Shown: piece by piece, positions 37,001-47,670 of the stretch
How the letters are laid out: each line of letters begins with the position of its first letter
How positions within the stretch are numbered: position 1 is the first letter of the stretch
NCBI GenBank assembly: GCA_023512835.1
Contig: CM042087.1
Location: forward strand, 48,511,682 to 48,575,681
From: Taxillus chinensis
Lineage: Eukaryota > Streptophyta > Magnoliopsida > Santalales > Loranthaceae
DNA: 64,000 nt
Direction of reading: 5' to 3'
Made by a program: the position numbers and the translations under genes
The notes under the pieces: generated by a model
Databases searched by the model: none
What the model was told of the DNA's origin: nothing
The model's input: the letters and a program-made list of their open reading frames with translations, nothing else

Positions 37001-38795
37001 GTTACCATTTTGGCACCAATATATAAAGCCCCGAACACTGATGGAATTGATCCTGGTAATTGTGTCCTTTTGCTTATATTTTTGTTTTTCATAATAATTG
37101 TGTCAAATGGTTCACTGTGAGAATCATAGCTGCAAGTAAATTCTGTATTCATGGTTCACCCGTGAGGGCATTAGTTTATAATCAAGACATAGAATGAAGC
37201 AGACGATGGTAATGTATCTTATTACTGCACCTATATAAAATTGAAAATGAAGAATAAGAGCTCTTATAGAAAAATTACAGAGCGCTTCAATTCATTCATG
37301 TAATTTATATTTTTGCACATTCCTTTCGTATGCATATATACTTTACAATTATGTGTTTCTTTCGAACATGATAGACCACCGATTAGATTCATTGTTATTA
37401 AACAGATTCATGTGAGAATATGGTGATAGAAAATTGTTATATTAGTGTCGGGGATGATGGGATTGCAATAAAGAGCGGTTGGGATCAATATGGGATTGCC
37501 TATGGACAACCTTCAGCTAACATTCTTATACGGAATCTTGTCATCCGCTCTATGGTCAGGTGATAGTGCATATACTTCAAAATCAAGGACTCAAGGCTCA
37601 TATTGTTGATATAATTGTAAATTATACCTTGCAACTGCATTCGTACATCATGCTTTTGATTTTTCTTTCCCCTGAGTCCTTAAATGATTCTGCTGTGAGT
37701 TTTTCTTTTGTTTAGAGTTTTTTTATTCCTTTTTTGTTTGTTGGACTCTATTTGTTTATAGTAATAATTGAATGATTAAATGTGAACCATAATCTACAGT
37801 TTCATGATGCCAATTATCAAGAGTTACAATTTTCGATTTGGCAGGTTCTTCGTATCTACACTGGCACTGGAAGAACGTATATAAATTATGTTGCTTGACT
37901 CTAATAGTTTTCCAGTTTGGCCTGGAAATGAATTTGATATTATCTTTGTCTGAAGCTTGTTATTGGTTTTGTTAAAATTGAATCAGAGATTACTTCCAAC
38001 ACACCTTTATTTTGACAATTGGAATATAGTAATCCTAGCTTTTATTGATTCATGATTGATGCCTTTCATTTTACACTAGTGTTAAGTAGAATATGGTCGT
38101 CACTGTGACTAACATTTGTACATTTTAGCCCTCTTTATATAGAAGCAAGCAACATATATTTGTTTAACTTTCGGAAAATCCCTTGTTGACCCCGATCAAA
38201 TAGGAGATGTAGTAATTTTTTAATTAACATTAAATAGTAGCTGATAGCTTGAGCTGAATCTTTAAGCAGTGCTGGTGTATCAATAGGCAGTGAGATGTCG
38301 GGTGGGGTCTCTAATGTCACTGTTGAAAACCTCCTTGTGTGGGGCTCAAGGCGTGCGGTTCGGATCAAAACCAGCCCCGGAAGAGGTGGATATGTTCGAA
38401 ACATAGCTTACCGGAACCTAACATTTGACAATGTTCGGGTTGGGATTGTCATCAAAACAGACTACAATGAACACCCTGATCAGGGATTTGATCCAAAAGC
38501 CCTCCCTACTATTCAGGGCATTAGCTTCACGGGGGTCCACGGCCAGGGAGTCCGTGTGCCTGTTCGCATCTATGGCAGCAAGGAGATTCCAGTGAGGAAT
38601 GTCACTTTCCGGGATATGTCTGTGGGTATAACGTACAAAAAGAAGCGCATATTCCAGTGCTCCTTTGTTCAAGGTCGTGTCATAGGGAGCATCTTCCCTG
38701 CACCGTGTGAGAACCTTGACCTGTACGATGAGCAAGAACTGCTTGTGAAGCGGTCGGCCTCTCAGAACTTGACCGACATAGATTATGATTTCTGA
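34024..38795 (+). CDS. GH28 pectin-lyase-like / polygalacturonase-like protein with N-terminal membrane anchor
   Basis: Five exons, 34024-34461, 35830-35950, 36807-37055, 37406-37559 and 38270-38795, join in phase to 495 aa. A single hydrophobic segment at about residues 32-49 (TTLFAVLWLLGFFSVFLW) follows a basic N-terminus, a signal-anchor arrangement. The mature region begins FNLTDFGGVGDGVTVNT. The GH28 signature residues NTD (263-265, within NTDGIDP), GDD (285-287, within VGDDGIAIKSGWD) and RIK (352-354) are all present. The GHG position reads SAGVSIGS (321-328), so the active-site His of classical polygalacturonases is missing. As I recall, this is shared by the clade of plant homologues around At1g19170. 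It likely acts on pectin in the secretory pathway or cell wall, but activity is unproven. Long introns carry no recognised insertion. Confidence 0.92.
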
Positions 38796-39110
38796 GAAGG
38801 GTGCTCTAATTATCGAATGCTGCATTTTCTTGGAGAGTAATGACTTCGTATGATAGCTAGTAGGTGGAGAGAATCTCATGGCTTCATTTGTATTTTTGAC
38901 AATTGTGGGGTTGCTCTGCTCTTTTGTATGGCTTTTCTGGGGCGTTGTTTCAATGTCGATTTTGACATTTGTATTCACATTTACACAGAAAACATGCCGT
39001 ACATCCATCATGAGATCACTATTACTCTTCATTTGGCAGGTAAAAAATGAGTTTGTATTTGCTAGAAAGCAAGTTTAGCTCATCATTGTTTAGATAATTT
39101 TTTATTTAAG

Positions 39111-39338
39111 TTGATATTTATTTTAAAAATTAATCGGATTGAATATTCATATAGTATTTATTATGTCTGTACAATTTTTATGATAATTTAATAATACATT
39201 TTGTAAGTAATTTTTATTTATATTTTTTTTAATTAAATTTACAGACAAATATTATTAAATTATCATAAAATTTTATAATTATGATATATATTATATTATA
39301 TAAATATTTAATCTGTAAATTTTTAAAATAAATATCAA
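39111..39338. mobile_element. hairpin MITE with perfect 21-bp terminal inverted repeats
   Basis: The first 21 bp (39111-39131, beginning ttgatatttattttaaa) are the exact reverse complement of the last 21 bp (39318-39338). The interior is also largely inverted: atgataatttaataat at about 39180 pairs with attattaaattatcat at about 39249. The whole 228 bp could fold into one long hairpin. It is non-coding, about 315 bp downstream of the GH28 stop codon. No clean target duplication was found (tttaag on the left, tttag on the right). Confidence 0.7.
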
Positions 39339-39808
39339 TTTAGTAGTGAAATCATTTAGCTTATCGTAACGAAAAAAGGAAAACAGTACCATAGGAGTTG
39401 AAGTCAAGCATAACACTGCATCCTCGAGCGTGTATCATCACTCTATTTCGTAGCCTTTCAGATCTCTATGTTGTTGGTTTGCCGTCATTTGATTGACGTT
39501 TTTTCAAGGGTGCTTGGACTACTACACGAGATTCTTAAATAATAGAGGTATTTGTTATTTTCCTGCTCTTGAAATCATTTAGCTTATCATAATGATAAGC
39601 TGAACTTGAATACCGGAAAATTCATGAATGGCATTTATCTGTGGAGTAGTCAAACTGTGGAAATTTTCATATATATTTAAAGAACTATACAACTTTTGAA
39701 CGTGCTCAACCATAGGCATCACGCTGAAGTCAGACGGTCAATTATTGCATTTAAAACATTTGCGTTTTCTGTTTCATGTGCCCAAATTTTATTAAAAATT
39801 TCAAATAC

Positions 39809-39815
<7 letters not shown>

Positions 39816-39845
<30 letters not shown>
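39816..39845. repeat. TA microsatellite
   Basis: An uninterrupted (TA)n run of about 30 bp, in AT-rich intergenic DNA between the GH28 and JAZ genes. Confidence 0.8.
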
Positions 39846-39852
<7 letters not shown>

Positions 39853-41266
39853 CAAAATTGTATGACTTTTGAACGGCCAAAGGCTGCCGAGTGGTCCGGT
39901 CAAAAAATCGCCAGGTTTCAAAAAAGCGTCTTCTTTTAGCCTGGAATGGAATTATAAGCATGATTTATATTTAATTTTAAAGAGAATGCGCTAAATTTAG
40001 TTTTAAAGAAAATGCACATAGCCACCGCTCACCGCTCACGAGAGTCGAAAAGAAAATTTATTTTGATTTTGTTAAATTTATTGAGGATTCATTTAATATT
40101 AATTAAATTATCAAATTACTATTAAAAATAAGAAAATTTGATAGAATTAGCCAATAAAATTAATGAAAAACATGGTATTAAATTGGCTTTTAATCCGAAG
40201 AACATCATATTTTGATTTATAATATAGATTTACTTTGAATTTATATCGAAAAAGCACAGTAGTATACTAAAACATAACAATTATAAATCAAAGTAAATCT
40301 ATATGTGAAAAAAGAGTCATTTGTAAAAAAATGTATGATAGATAGCAATTTGAGTAAGTAAAAGTGGAAAGAATTGTAATGTTTAGACATTTAGTCATAT
40401 ATGATCTTTTATTATTGTTATTGTTAAATGAAATATGATGTGTGTAAGTATTTAGGGCGAAGAGAATATTTTATACTAATCAATGTGAAATTTATTTTAT
40501 AAAATTTAAATTTAAGTGATTTATATAATAGGCGAAAATTTATTAACAGAATATGTTTTGTTTTTTTTTCTCCCCTCATACATATAAACAATAATATTAC
40601 GCACCAACATATTTAGTTATGTTATTTCACGACTTAATAATTTTTCTTTCCTCCTCTCATTCCAATAAATCACATTAAAATTTAATATTTTATGCCCATT
40701 CTTAAACTCAATGTATATAGAATTGACTCGGTGCAGCCTATAAAAGTTGTCGCCCCTTTTTTTAAAAAACAATTTAAATGTAAAAAAAATGTTGGAAAAA
40801 ATCCAACATTTTATCCTCTCCTCATGTCAACATAATTATCCTTACTAAAAGAAAAGTCATTAAAGTTTTGTGTTTTGTCATATGTAACGCAGTAAACTAT
40901 TTTATCCTTTCCTGTCAACATATTTAAAAGAAAAGGTGTGCGAGTGGGGAACCAAAATAAACGAATCGCAAGCGAACTCAAGAGCATTTCACACGTTTCA
41001 TTTTATTTTATTTTTTCACGGGACAGAGGAGGTAACGTGCGGCGGTCGGCGTAGGACCCACTGAACAGCGAATACCTTTTTCGTCATTTACACACGCGTA
41101 ACATGTGACTGGGTCGAGCAGGCGTGGCAGTGATGTAAATATTCTAATTTGTCGGGGGACTATGCAATTGTTGACTCCCATGCTGTGCCGACTGCGTTTG
41201 GGATAACTCTTATGCCTGCATGCCCTCCGCGCTTGGGAATTGGGATAGCTCCAACTCAGAGGAGAA

Positions 41267-41272
41267 CACGTG
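41267..41272. promoter_or_regulatory. G-box (CACGTG) in the JAZ promoter
   Basis: CACGTG sits in the near-palindrome gagaacacgtgtctc, about 750 bp upstream of the JAZ start codon. G-boxes are the binding sites of MYC2-type bHLH factors, which activate JAZ genes in jasmonate feedback. Occupancy here is inferred from the motif and the target family. Confidence 0.5.
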
Positions 41273-41680
41273 TCTCCAACCATACCAAAACGTGGAAAAA
41301 AAATGAAAAATCAAAAGAAAATCATTTTTTATTTTTATTGGATAATTAAATTAAAAGATGTGTAAGCATATGTTTTAATATTATGAGAATTATAAGTAAC
41401 ATTACTCTTATAAATAATATTTAAAATTATTTTTATATATTAATTATTAAAGAATAAATTCATAATACATCATCATCTTCGCTTTCAATCCGATTTTTTT
41501 AAAAAATAATACAAAATTTTAAATTCTGTTGGATTGTTTTCTGTTTTTTTTAAAAACAATTATTTCTAAGAATTGTTTTGGCAAAAGGGAAAAAACCAAA
41601 TAGGGCCCAGAAGAGGCAAGGCCGTAGGAACAATTTTCAAATATATGTATATGCTCACACATTCCTCGTGCATCAAATTC

Positions 41681-41687
41681 TATATAA
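41681..41687 (+). promoter_or_regulatory. candidate TATA box of the JAZ gene
   Basis: The sequence ctatataaacaaag lies about 335 bp upstream of the JAZ ATG. Initiation would be near 41710 and the leader would be about 300 nt, including the GT tract at 41921-41940. Motif and position only. Confidence 0.45.
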
Positions 41688-41920
41688 ACAAAGATAAATA
41701 AAGGTAAGGTTCGCACGCACTTTCCTAATCCTACACCTACACTTACTACGTATCTTCGTAGGTGTACACCCCATTCATTCGTGAATCTTGGTTCGAGAGA
41801 GCCGAAAAGCAAGAATGTTCTGATAGCCTATATCCGCACGATTCTCGTTACTTATTTATTTTCTCTGCTCGCTCCTGTTGACAAAACTAATTTGCCCTCT
41901 CCGTCCTCCCTCTACCTCTC

Positions 41921-41940
41921 GTGTGTGTGTGTGTGTGTGT
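41921..41940. repeat. GT microsatellite in the JAZ 5' leader
   Basis: A (GT)10 tract lies 76 bp upstream of the JAZ start codon, following a CT-rich stretch. It is probably transcribed if the TATA box at 41681 is used. Confidence 0.75.
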
Positions 41941-42016
41941 TTGAAGGAACACGTACGAAAGGCCTTTCTTTGGGTTGCGTGGTAGAGAGAAAGAGGATTG
42001 GCATATTGGTGCTTGG

Positions 42017-43195
42017 ATGGACAGTGGTACGTCGTCGGAGTTTTGTGCAGGCGGAGGCCAGAAATTCGCCGCCTGTGGGAAGTCCATGTTTTCGCAGACA
42101 TGCAACCTGTTGAGTCAGTACTTGAAGGAGAATGGGAAATTTGGTGATCTGAGGCTTGGGATGTGCGGCAGCATCAAAGGTAATGGTGGGTTTGGTGATC
42201 ATTTCTCGTTGCCTGTTTATTCTTTCTCGTTTAACGTTAACGTATAGTTTAGAGAACATGAGATCTGATGTTTCGTTTTTTTCTGGAACGGTGTTAATGC
42301 TCAGATGTCCCGGAGACACGGCAGGAAGTGTTTTGCCAAACGGCAAGGACAACCACAATGAACTTGCTTCCGCTGATGGAGAAATCCAAGGACATTAATG
42401 ATGATTCCAGGTGTGTGCAGTATACTAATATGGTACTTCTGGTATATATGAATTCATGAGATGAGATCTCAGATCTACAATTCAGATGAAGACTAAATCT
42501 AGAAAAAAAAAAACCAGAAGAAGTTGTACGGGAAAATGATTAATTGCTGCGCTTGTTTGTGTTCGTACAGGGAGCCTGAAACTGCCCAAATGACCATATT
42601 CTATGGAGGTCAAGTGCTTGTATTCGACGATTTGACGGCTGATAAAGCCAATGAAATCATGCTCTTGGCTACCAATATTTCCAAGTTGGCTCCTTCTACC
42701 TCCAGCGTTGCTGCTACGTTCAGGAACATTAATCTTTCTCGAGAACAGCCATCTTGTCCAATTCCAATTGCCTGTGGTAAGTCTCCATAAAATTGAAAAC
42801 TATGGTATTGGTGAATTTACATATATATTTCACATGCTGATTCCATTATTTTTTTATTTTTACGATTTTATTAGATCTACCAATTGCAAGGAAAGCCTCT
42901 CTGCAGCGCTTCCTGGCAAAGAGGAAAGACAGGTAAGGCATTGACTTGCTTATAGAGAGAGTGAGAGATGAATTTAGTACGAATATTAGTACCGTACAGT
43001 TTACTGACTCTTTTTATTATTCTTTATTAACTGAAACGCAGAATTGCTGCAAGAGCTCCGTACGGAATCAGGAACTCGCTGGCTTCGCCTTCCATGTCCG
43101 GTGGTGACGGAAAGGCATGGCTGGAGTTGGCTGCTTGTCAATCTTCCAAAGTCATATTCGGCGATGTAGACCCAAACAATGTCGTTTCTTTGTAA
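42017..43195 (+). CDS. JAZ1: JAZ (TIFY) jasmonate-signalling repressor, JAZ1/2-like
   Basis: Five exons, 42017-42179, 42305-42410, 42571-42776, 42875-42932 and 43042-43195, join in phase to 228 aa. The N-terminus has FSQTC (25-29), LSQYLKENG (32-40) and FGDL (42-45), the block found in the JAZ1/JAZ2 clade. The ZIM/TIFY domain (98-123) reads [20 protein letters not shown]. The Jas motif (160-185) reads [19 protein letters not shown] then IAARAPY; the degron is LPIARK where Arabidopsis JAZ1 has LPIARR. JAZ proteins bind MYC2-type factors and recruit NINJA/TOPLESS via TIFY; COI1 with jasmonoyl-isoleucine targets them for degradation. An intron splits the Jas motif after KRKDR (the conserved Jas intron). 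Its retention would add TAA at once, removing IAARAPY. No canonical LxLxL EAR motif is seen. A broken partial copy lies at 50559-51914. Confidence 0.95.
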
Positions 43196-44260
43196 TTAAG
43201 TTGCAGATCCGTTTATATTTCACCTTCTAAGATTGGATTTACTCTTTTCAGGCTTGGGTGTGTTTCTCCTTGAAAAAGACTTTTAAGTATGATATTTCAT
43301 TTCCTTTAATTATTTTATATATGCATGTGGGTGAATGTAACCCTCCGGCATAGTGGCACAAAAAAACAAATTTGCTGTGATTTTGATAAAGCCAAAGCAT
43401 AAGTATGGCAGCATTTATGTGATTAACGTGAATATGTTCTCACGTTTTTATTGTGTTGTTTTAATAATATATGATTATTAATTGTTGTTAATTTGTTGGG
43501 TTAAATTTAATTATATTAAATTTTTAAATTTTTTAAAAATTTTAATTAAGAAAATGCTTCCTAAAATTTTATTCTAAATTTTATTTATCTTTCTCTAATT
43601 TATTTTAAAAAAATATTTTTTTTATTCTTTCTTTATTATTTTTTTCTTCTATTTATTATAATCATTTAAAAATCCACATGTGTTAAAAAAATAGAAAAAT
43701 TATAGAAAAAGTTTTTAAAAGATAAATATTACTTTTAAAAAAATATATAAATTTATTATTCATTCTCTATCTTTAAATCCTATTTTAAGAATTAAAGCTT
43801 GTGAAAGGCTATTTTTATTAAAATCATAGAAGTTTTATCTAAATAAAGAGTAATTTTTGGCCCTAAGTAGTCTACTAATACATATAAGAGCACTACCAAT
43901 AGTTTTCCAACTATTTTTTCTAATTTTATAAATTTAAATTACTTTTTGCTTCCCTATATAAATATATACCACAATAGATTTTATAAATCACTTTTTATAT
44001 CATTAAAATAATATTTTATACTATTTTTTATTTAATAATATTTTTTATAATTTAATATGAAACAAAAAAATATGATGGGAAAGGAAAAAATGAAAGAAAA
44101 TTTTTATATATAATTTAATAATTATAATGAGTGAATAGTATTTTTCAATACATTGGGAAATACTGTATAAATCTTATGAAAAAGTTAAATATATAACATC
44201 TATTATAGGCATGATTTCATGATTTTTTAACTTATTTTCCCTAAATATATGGCATCTATT
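43196..44260. other. JAZ 3' flank
   Basis: The JAZ 3' UTR and following AT-rich DNA. The segment up to about 43500 is duplicated at about 51915-52270 as part of the partial JAZ copy. The right half is mainly the dispersed repeat at 43888-44240. No gene. Confidence 0.5.
43888..44240 (+). repeat. dispersed MITE-like repeat, copy 2
   Basis: Matches the reverse complement of 33001-33371 (shared phrases ataatttaatatgaaa, gtatttttcaata, actgtataaat and others, in the same order). AT-rich and non-coding. It lies between the JAZ gene and the gypsy element that follows. Confidence 0.6.
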
Positions 44261-44746
44261 AGGTCCGGCTCGGATGGTGACAGGGGTACTATGCATGTGT
44301 TGCATGGCACGTTGTGATTGGTGGCCAGAGGTCACACAAGATGGCTTAAGTCGGTGAGTGGCTTAAGGATATTTGTGAGAGTAGTCAAGTGCTTGAGAAG
44401 CCGAGAGTTTGTCCCGGTAACCCATTTCTGGTTAGGGTGGGTCCCCAGGATGGTCGGAGTTAGTGAGGACTGTTTAGGATAGTCAACGGAATGGGGGGAG
44501 ACAATTGGTTAGTCTCATGGTCCTTACCCTTTTGGGCGAGATTGTGATGCTTGAGAGTATTTGTTGAGGTTGCAAGGTGACACTTGGAGGTATTCACCAT
44601 TTGTGTGATGTAGTCATCATAGAGTTGAGGATTTGTGGTGCTCTTGTGTGTGGATTGGTTGGATTTTAGAGATGCCAAGATGGCACTAGGGGTGTCTTCG
44701 TGGGTGATTGGAGCTTGTGATTGAGGTCATGATGTCGAGTGGTGTG

Positions 44747-46578
44747 GCAATTATAGGTTCCGTACGCAGCGGAAGTGTGCCGTTCGGGTCCTAAACGGCC
44801 GTATAAAATTATGAAATTTTATACACGGCATCCTAAGAGGTGGAACCTTCTTCTAGAGGTGTTTAATTGAAATTTTAAGCAAGCAAAACGAAAAATTACA
44901 TACCCGTAATTTCCGGTAGTATTGTGCTCGTCGGTGCAGAAACTCCAAACCAGGAGCTCTCTAGAGCGGTCCACGTGCACCGGCGGTCCACGGACGTCCC
45001 GTCCCACGTTCAGGTGCTAGCACGAGCATAGAGACTCCTCGGATTCGTCCGTTTGATCAACCTATTGCTCCACTTGTTGCGCAGTAGACAAAACGGGTCG
45101 TTTCTGTAATCTGCAACTTAGAAGCAAGGGGAGAGGAGAGAAGTGGGAGAATGAGTTCTTTGTTCTCCAAAGCACCCAAAAATTCATCTCCCACGTTTTT
45201 CCTCTCACTCCCCTTAATAATGTATGCCAAAAACCCATTATTAATAAAATAACACTTTTATTTTATTTATTTTGTTTTATTAGCCACCCATTTTCAAACC
45301 TAGGATGTAACCCTTTGAAAATAGGCCCTAATAAACCAAAAACATGGGCCACTCATGTTTTCACATGGTGTGACATATGTCCCCTCTCGTCTCATCTCGT
45401 GTGGGCCCCATCTGCCGTGTGGGCCCCACCTGGAACCCGAGCGCCGAAAAATCCAAAACTGGACACGTTCGATCGTGGCAATCTCCTGAACTCAGATATG
45501 CCCTCGGAATTCCTAAACGATGATCCGAATCACTTATTCTGGCTCGAATAGTGATTTTGAGTCGATCTAGCAATCCAGGGCTCTTATTGATTCCGAACTT
45601 GAATCAATCTGGACCGATTGCTTTGTGTAGTTCCACCGAACTACTGTACCTACCAAATACACTATTGTGTGACCCTCTAGGTTCCTTCCTTAATGGCTAT
45701 GGTCCCACCATAGTCCGTGAACGTTGTCTAGCAACACGACACGGCGACCAAAAAGGATGAGATATATCGTATAAGTCGATGACCTCCTACAAACACTCAC
45801 TTGTGTATTTTAATCCTTTTGTCACGGACATCGCAACAAGCGGAATGCATACCTATGCCATCAGTCCTATTGCTTATTATATTTTTCTTTGACTTTCTAA
45901 TGGACTTGTCCTGGAACACCATGGCCATGGATTTCGAAGACGACACTACCATCAAGTCAAAGGGCCAACGATGTCATCTTCCATAACCGAGAAGGGACAA
46001 ATCCTCTCTTGACCCATCTGTTATTGTCATACCAGTCATGACATACCTAACACAAGCTACCTCGCCACGAGCATCTATGTCATGGTTTTCATCATGTATC
46101 AAAGTATGTGACTCGTGGTATACAATAACAATGGTCTCAAGTCAAAGGACCAATACACACGTCTCAGGATGAGAATGATCAATGGCATCTAGATGTGCCG
46201 TTCTCATTAACGGGTCAGTCCTCATGATCTCCCAAACTTGGAGATCACCAAGTGCGAACACTATGAGAAAGTGTCTCAATGCTTATGAGCCCCCAACACT
46301 GATAGTCAAACATCTTTCGTGTCCAATCGAAAGATGTATCTAGACCATAGGACATATAGTTTAAGATATTGTCATAATATCCAATAGGTTCTCATTATAG
46401 CGGGGACTGCTATAACCGATTGATGCGACAATATACTATGGACATTATCGTGTATGTGAACGCGGAAGTATAATGAACATACACTGATAAATATATAAAC
46501 ACATAATGTATAATACAACGAAATCCCAAGATATACATGTACAGTGGTTGGGTCTAGGGCACCCAATCCAACAGCAAT
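44747..46578 (-). mobile_element. nested solo LTR with 5-bp target-site duplication
   Basis: The word gcaat flanks the insertion at 44747-44751 and 46574-46578. Read on the minus strand, the inserted 1,822 bp start TGTTGGATTGGGTGCC and end ACGGAACCTATA. A TGTTGG start and a 5-bp duplication fit an LTR, probably of a Ty1/copia-type element. It carries no polypurine tract, primer-binding site or coding domain, so it looks like a solo LTR left by recombination. Removing it rejoins the host element cleanly (gtgtg-gcaat-gagct). The 3' end lacks the canonical CA, which lowers certainty. Confidence 0.55.
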
Positions 46579-46729
46579 GAGCTGTTGTGCATTTGTTTGC
46601 ACCTATGAGGTGTGTTTGCATCTAGGTGTTGTGTTTGCGCCGGGGTGGTGGGTGCATGTATCTGAGGGCATTTGAGTTTGGGTTTTGCGATGCTTGATCG
46701 CAGGTGGCGAGAGCCTATACGGTATGGTA

Positions 46730-47110
46730 TTTGTATATTTATTGTGTACTGTTCATGTTGAACATATGTGATATGTTGTATGTGACGTGGTATTATGCAC
46801 ATATGAGATATGTGAGTTCGTGTTTATTATGTGTATGGTGTGCTTCTTGAGTTTATTGTTTATTATGAGTTTGTTTATGTGGGTTTGTGTTGCATATATG
46901 AGATATGTCGTTATTTTGTGTTTTGTTTTGTTTCACATATGTGATATGTGATATGAGGTCATATGTGATATGTGGCTTTGTCGTGTTGAACATATGTGAT
47001 ATTGTGTGATGTGGTGTTATGTGCATATGTGATATGCAATGTGTTGAATTGTGTTGTATGTGAGTTTGTGGGTTCGTGGTTGTGTGGCACATAGGAGATA
47101 TGTGAGTTTT
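46730..47110. repeat. irregular repeat of catatgtgatatg motifs
   Basis: The motif catatgtgatatg, or close variants (gcacatatgagatatg, gaacatatgtgatat), occurs about nine times at irregular spacing in the gypsy internal region just 5' of the 3' LTR. Antisense frames with many His and Thr through this stretch are artefacts of the repeat. Confidence 0.6.
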
Positions 47111-47403
47111 TTTATGCTTTTCTTGTAGGGTTGTTTGTGCCAGTTTCAGCTTGTTGTGAGGTGTGAGCTGTGGTACACTCGTGTGATGGGTGACATGTTT
47201 GTGAGTGTTCATGTTATGTGGGGACTTTGAGTTTGAATTTTGTAATGTATTTGTTGAGTTTACGTGTGACGTTATGTTGTTGTCTGGACCCTTTGTTTCT
47301 TTTCAGGGACGAAAAGTCTTTAAGGGGGAGAGAATGTAATGACTCATGTTTGGGGGTCCGTTAGTTAACCATGTGTTAGAGTGCACATCGAGGGATGTGA
47401 ATA

Positions 47404-47637
47404 TCAGTACGATGACGTATGCGTCGAATAGAGTGTTTTGACTGTGAGTGGGCCTGATTCGGAGTTGGAGCCATGAAAGGCTAATTTTGGAATTTTTGTG
47501 GTGTGGTCAGGTGACTTTGTATTCAGGGCCTTTTTTGAAAAAACAAACCTCAGTACAGTGATGTACTCATCAAACGGAGCATTTTGACAGTAATTGGGCT
47601 TGATTTGGAGTCTGGATCCTGTGAGAGTAATTTTGAT
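47404..47637 (+). repeat. duplicated about 88-bp block in the LTR U3 region
   Basis: 47404-47493 and 47550-47637 share the order cagtac, gatga/gtgatg, gagtgttttgac / gagcattttgac, gggcctgattcggagt / gggcttgatttggagt and taattttg. The pair lies directly upstream of the LTR TATA box, where enhancer duplications occur in retroelements. Enhancer activity is inferred. Confidence 0.5.
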
Positions 47638-47663
47638 ATCTTAATGAATTAAATGTGGGAAAG

Positions 47664-47670
47664 TATAAAT
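47664..47670 (+). promoter_or_regulatory. LTR TATA box
   Basis: The sequence aagtataaatagggcag in the first 350 bp of the LTR is a textbook TATA box for the retroelement's own promoter. The following CA-rich and AG-rich stretch would start the R region. Confidence 0.45.

Larger units (their letters stand above)
38796..42016. other. intergenic DNA between GH28 and JAZ
   Basis: It contains the GH28 3' UTR, the hairpin MITE (39111-39338), and a 20-bp direct repeat (tgaaatcatttagcttatc) at about 39349 and 39569. It also contains a TA microsatellite and, from about 41000, a GC-richer JAZ promoter with a G-box and a TATA box. The JAZ leader has a GT tract and a three-codon upstream frame (atgttctga, 41815-41823). 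No additional gene is supported. Confidence 0.5.

Noticed and set aside
41781..42113. 110-codon frame upstream of and overlapping the JAZ start
   Set aside because: It begins with GTG and lies in the probable 5' leader with a GT-repeat-encoded Cys/Val run.
44260..44751. Possible 5' LTR of the gypsy element
   Set aside because: I could not match it to any part of the 3' LTR, so it is treated as internal DNA of unknown origin.
46853..47212. His/Thr-rich antisense frame of 119 codons
   Set aside because: Produced by catatgtgatatg repeats in the gypsy internal region.
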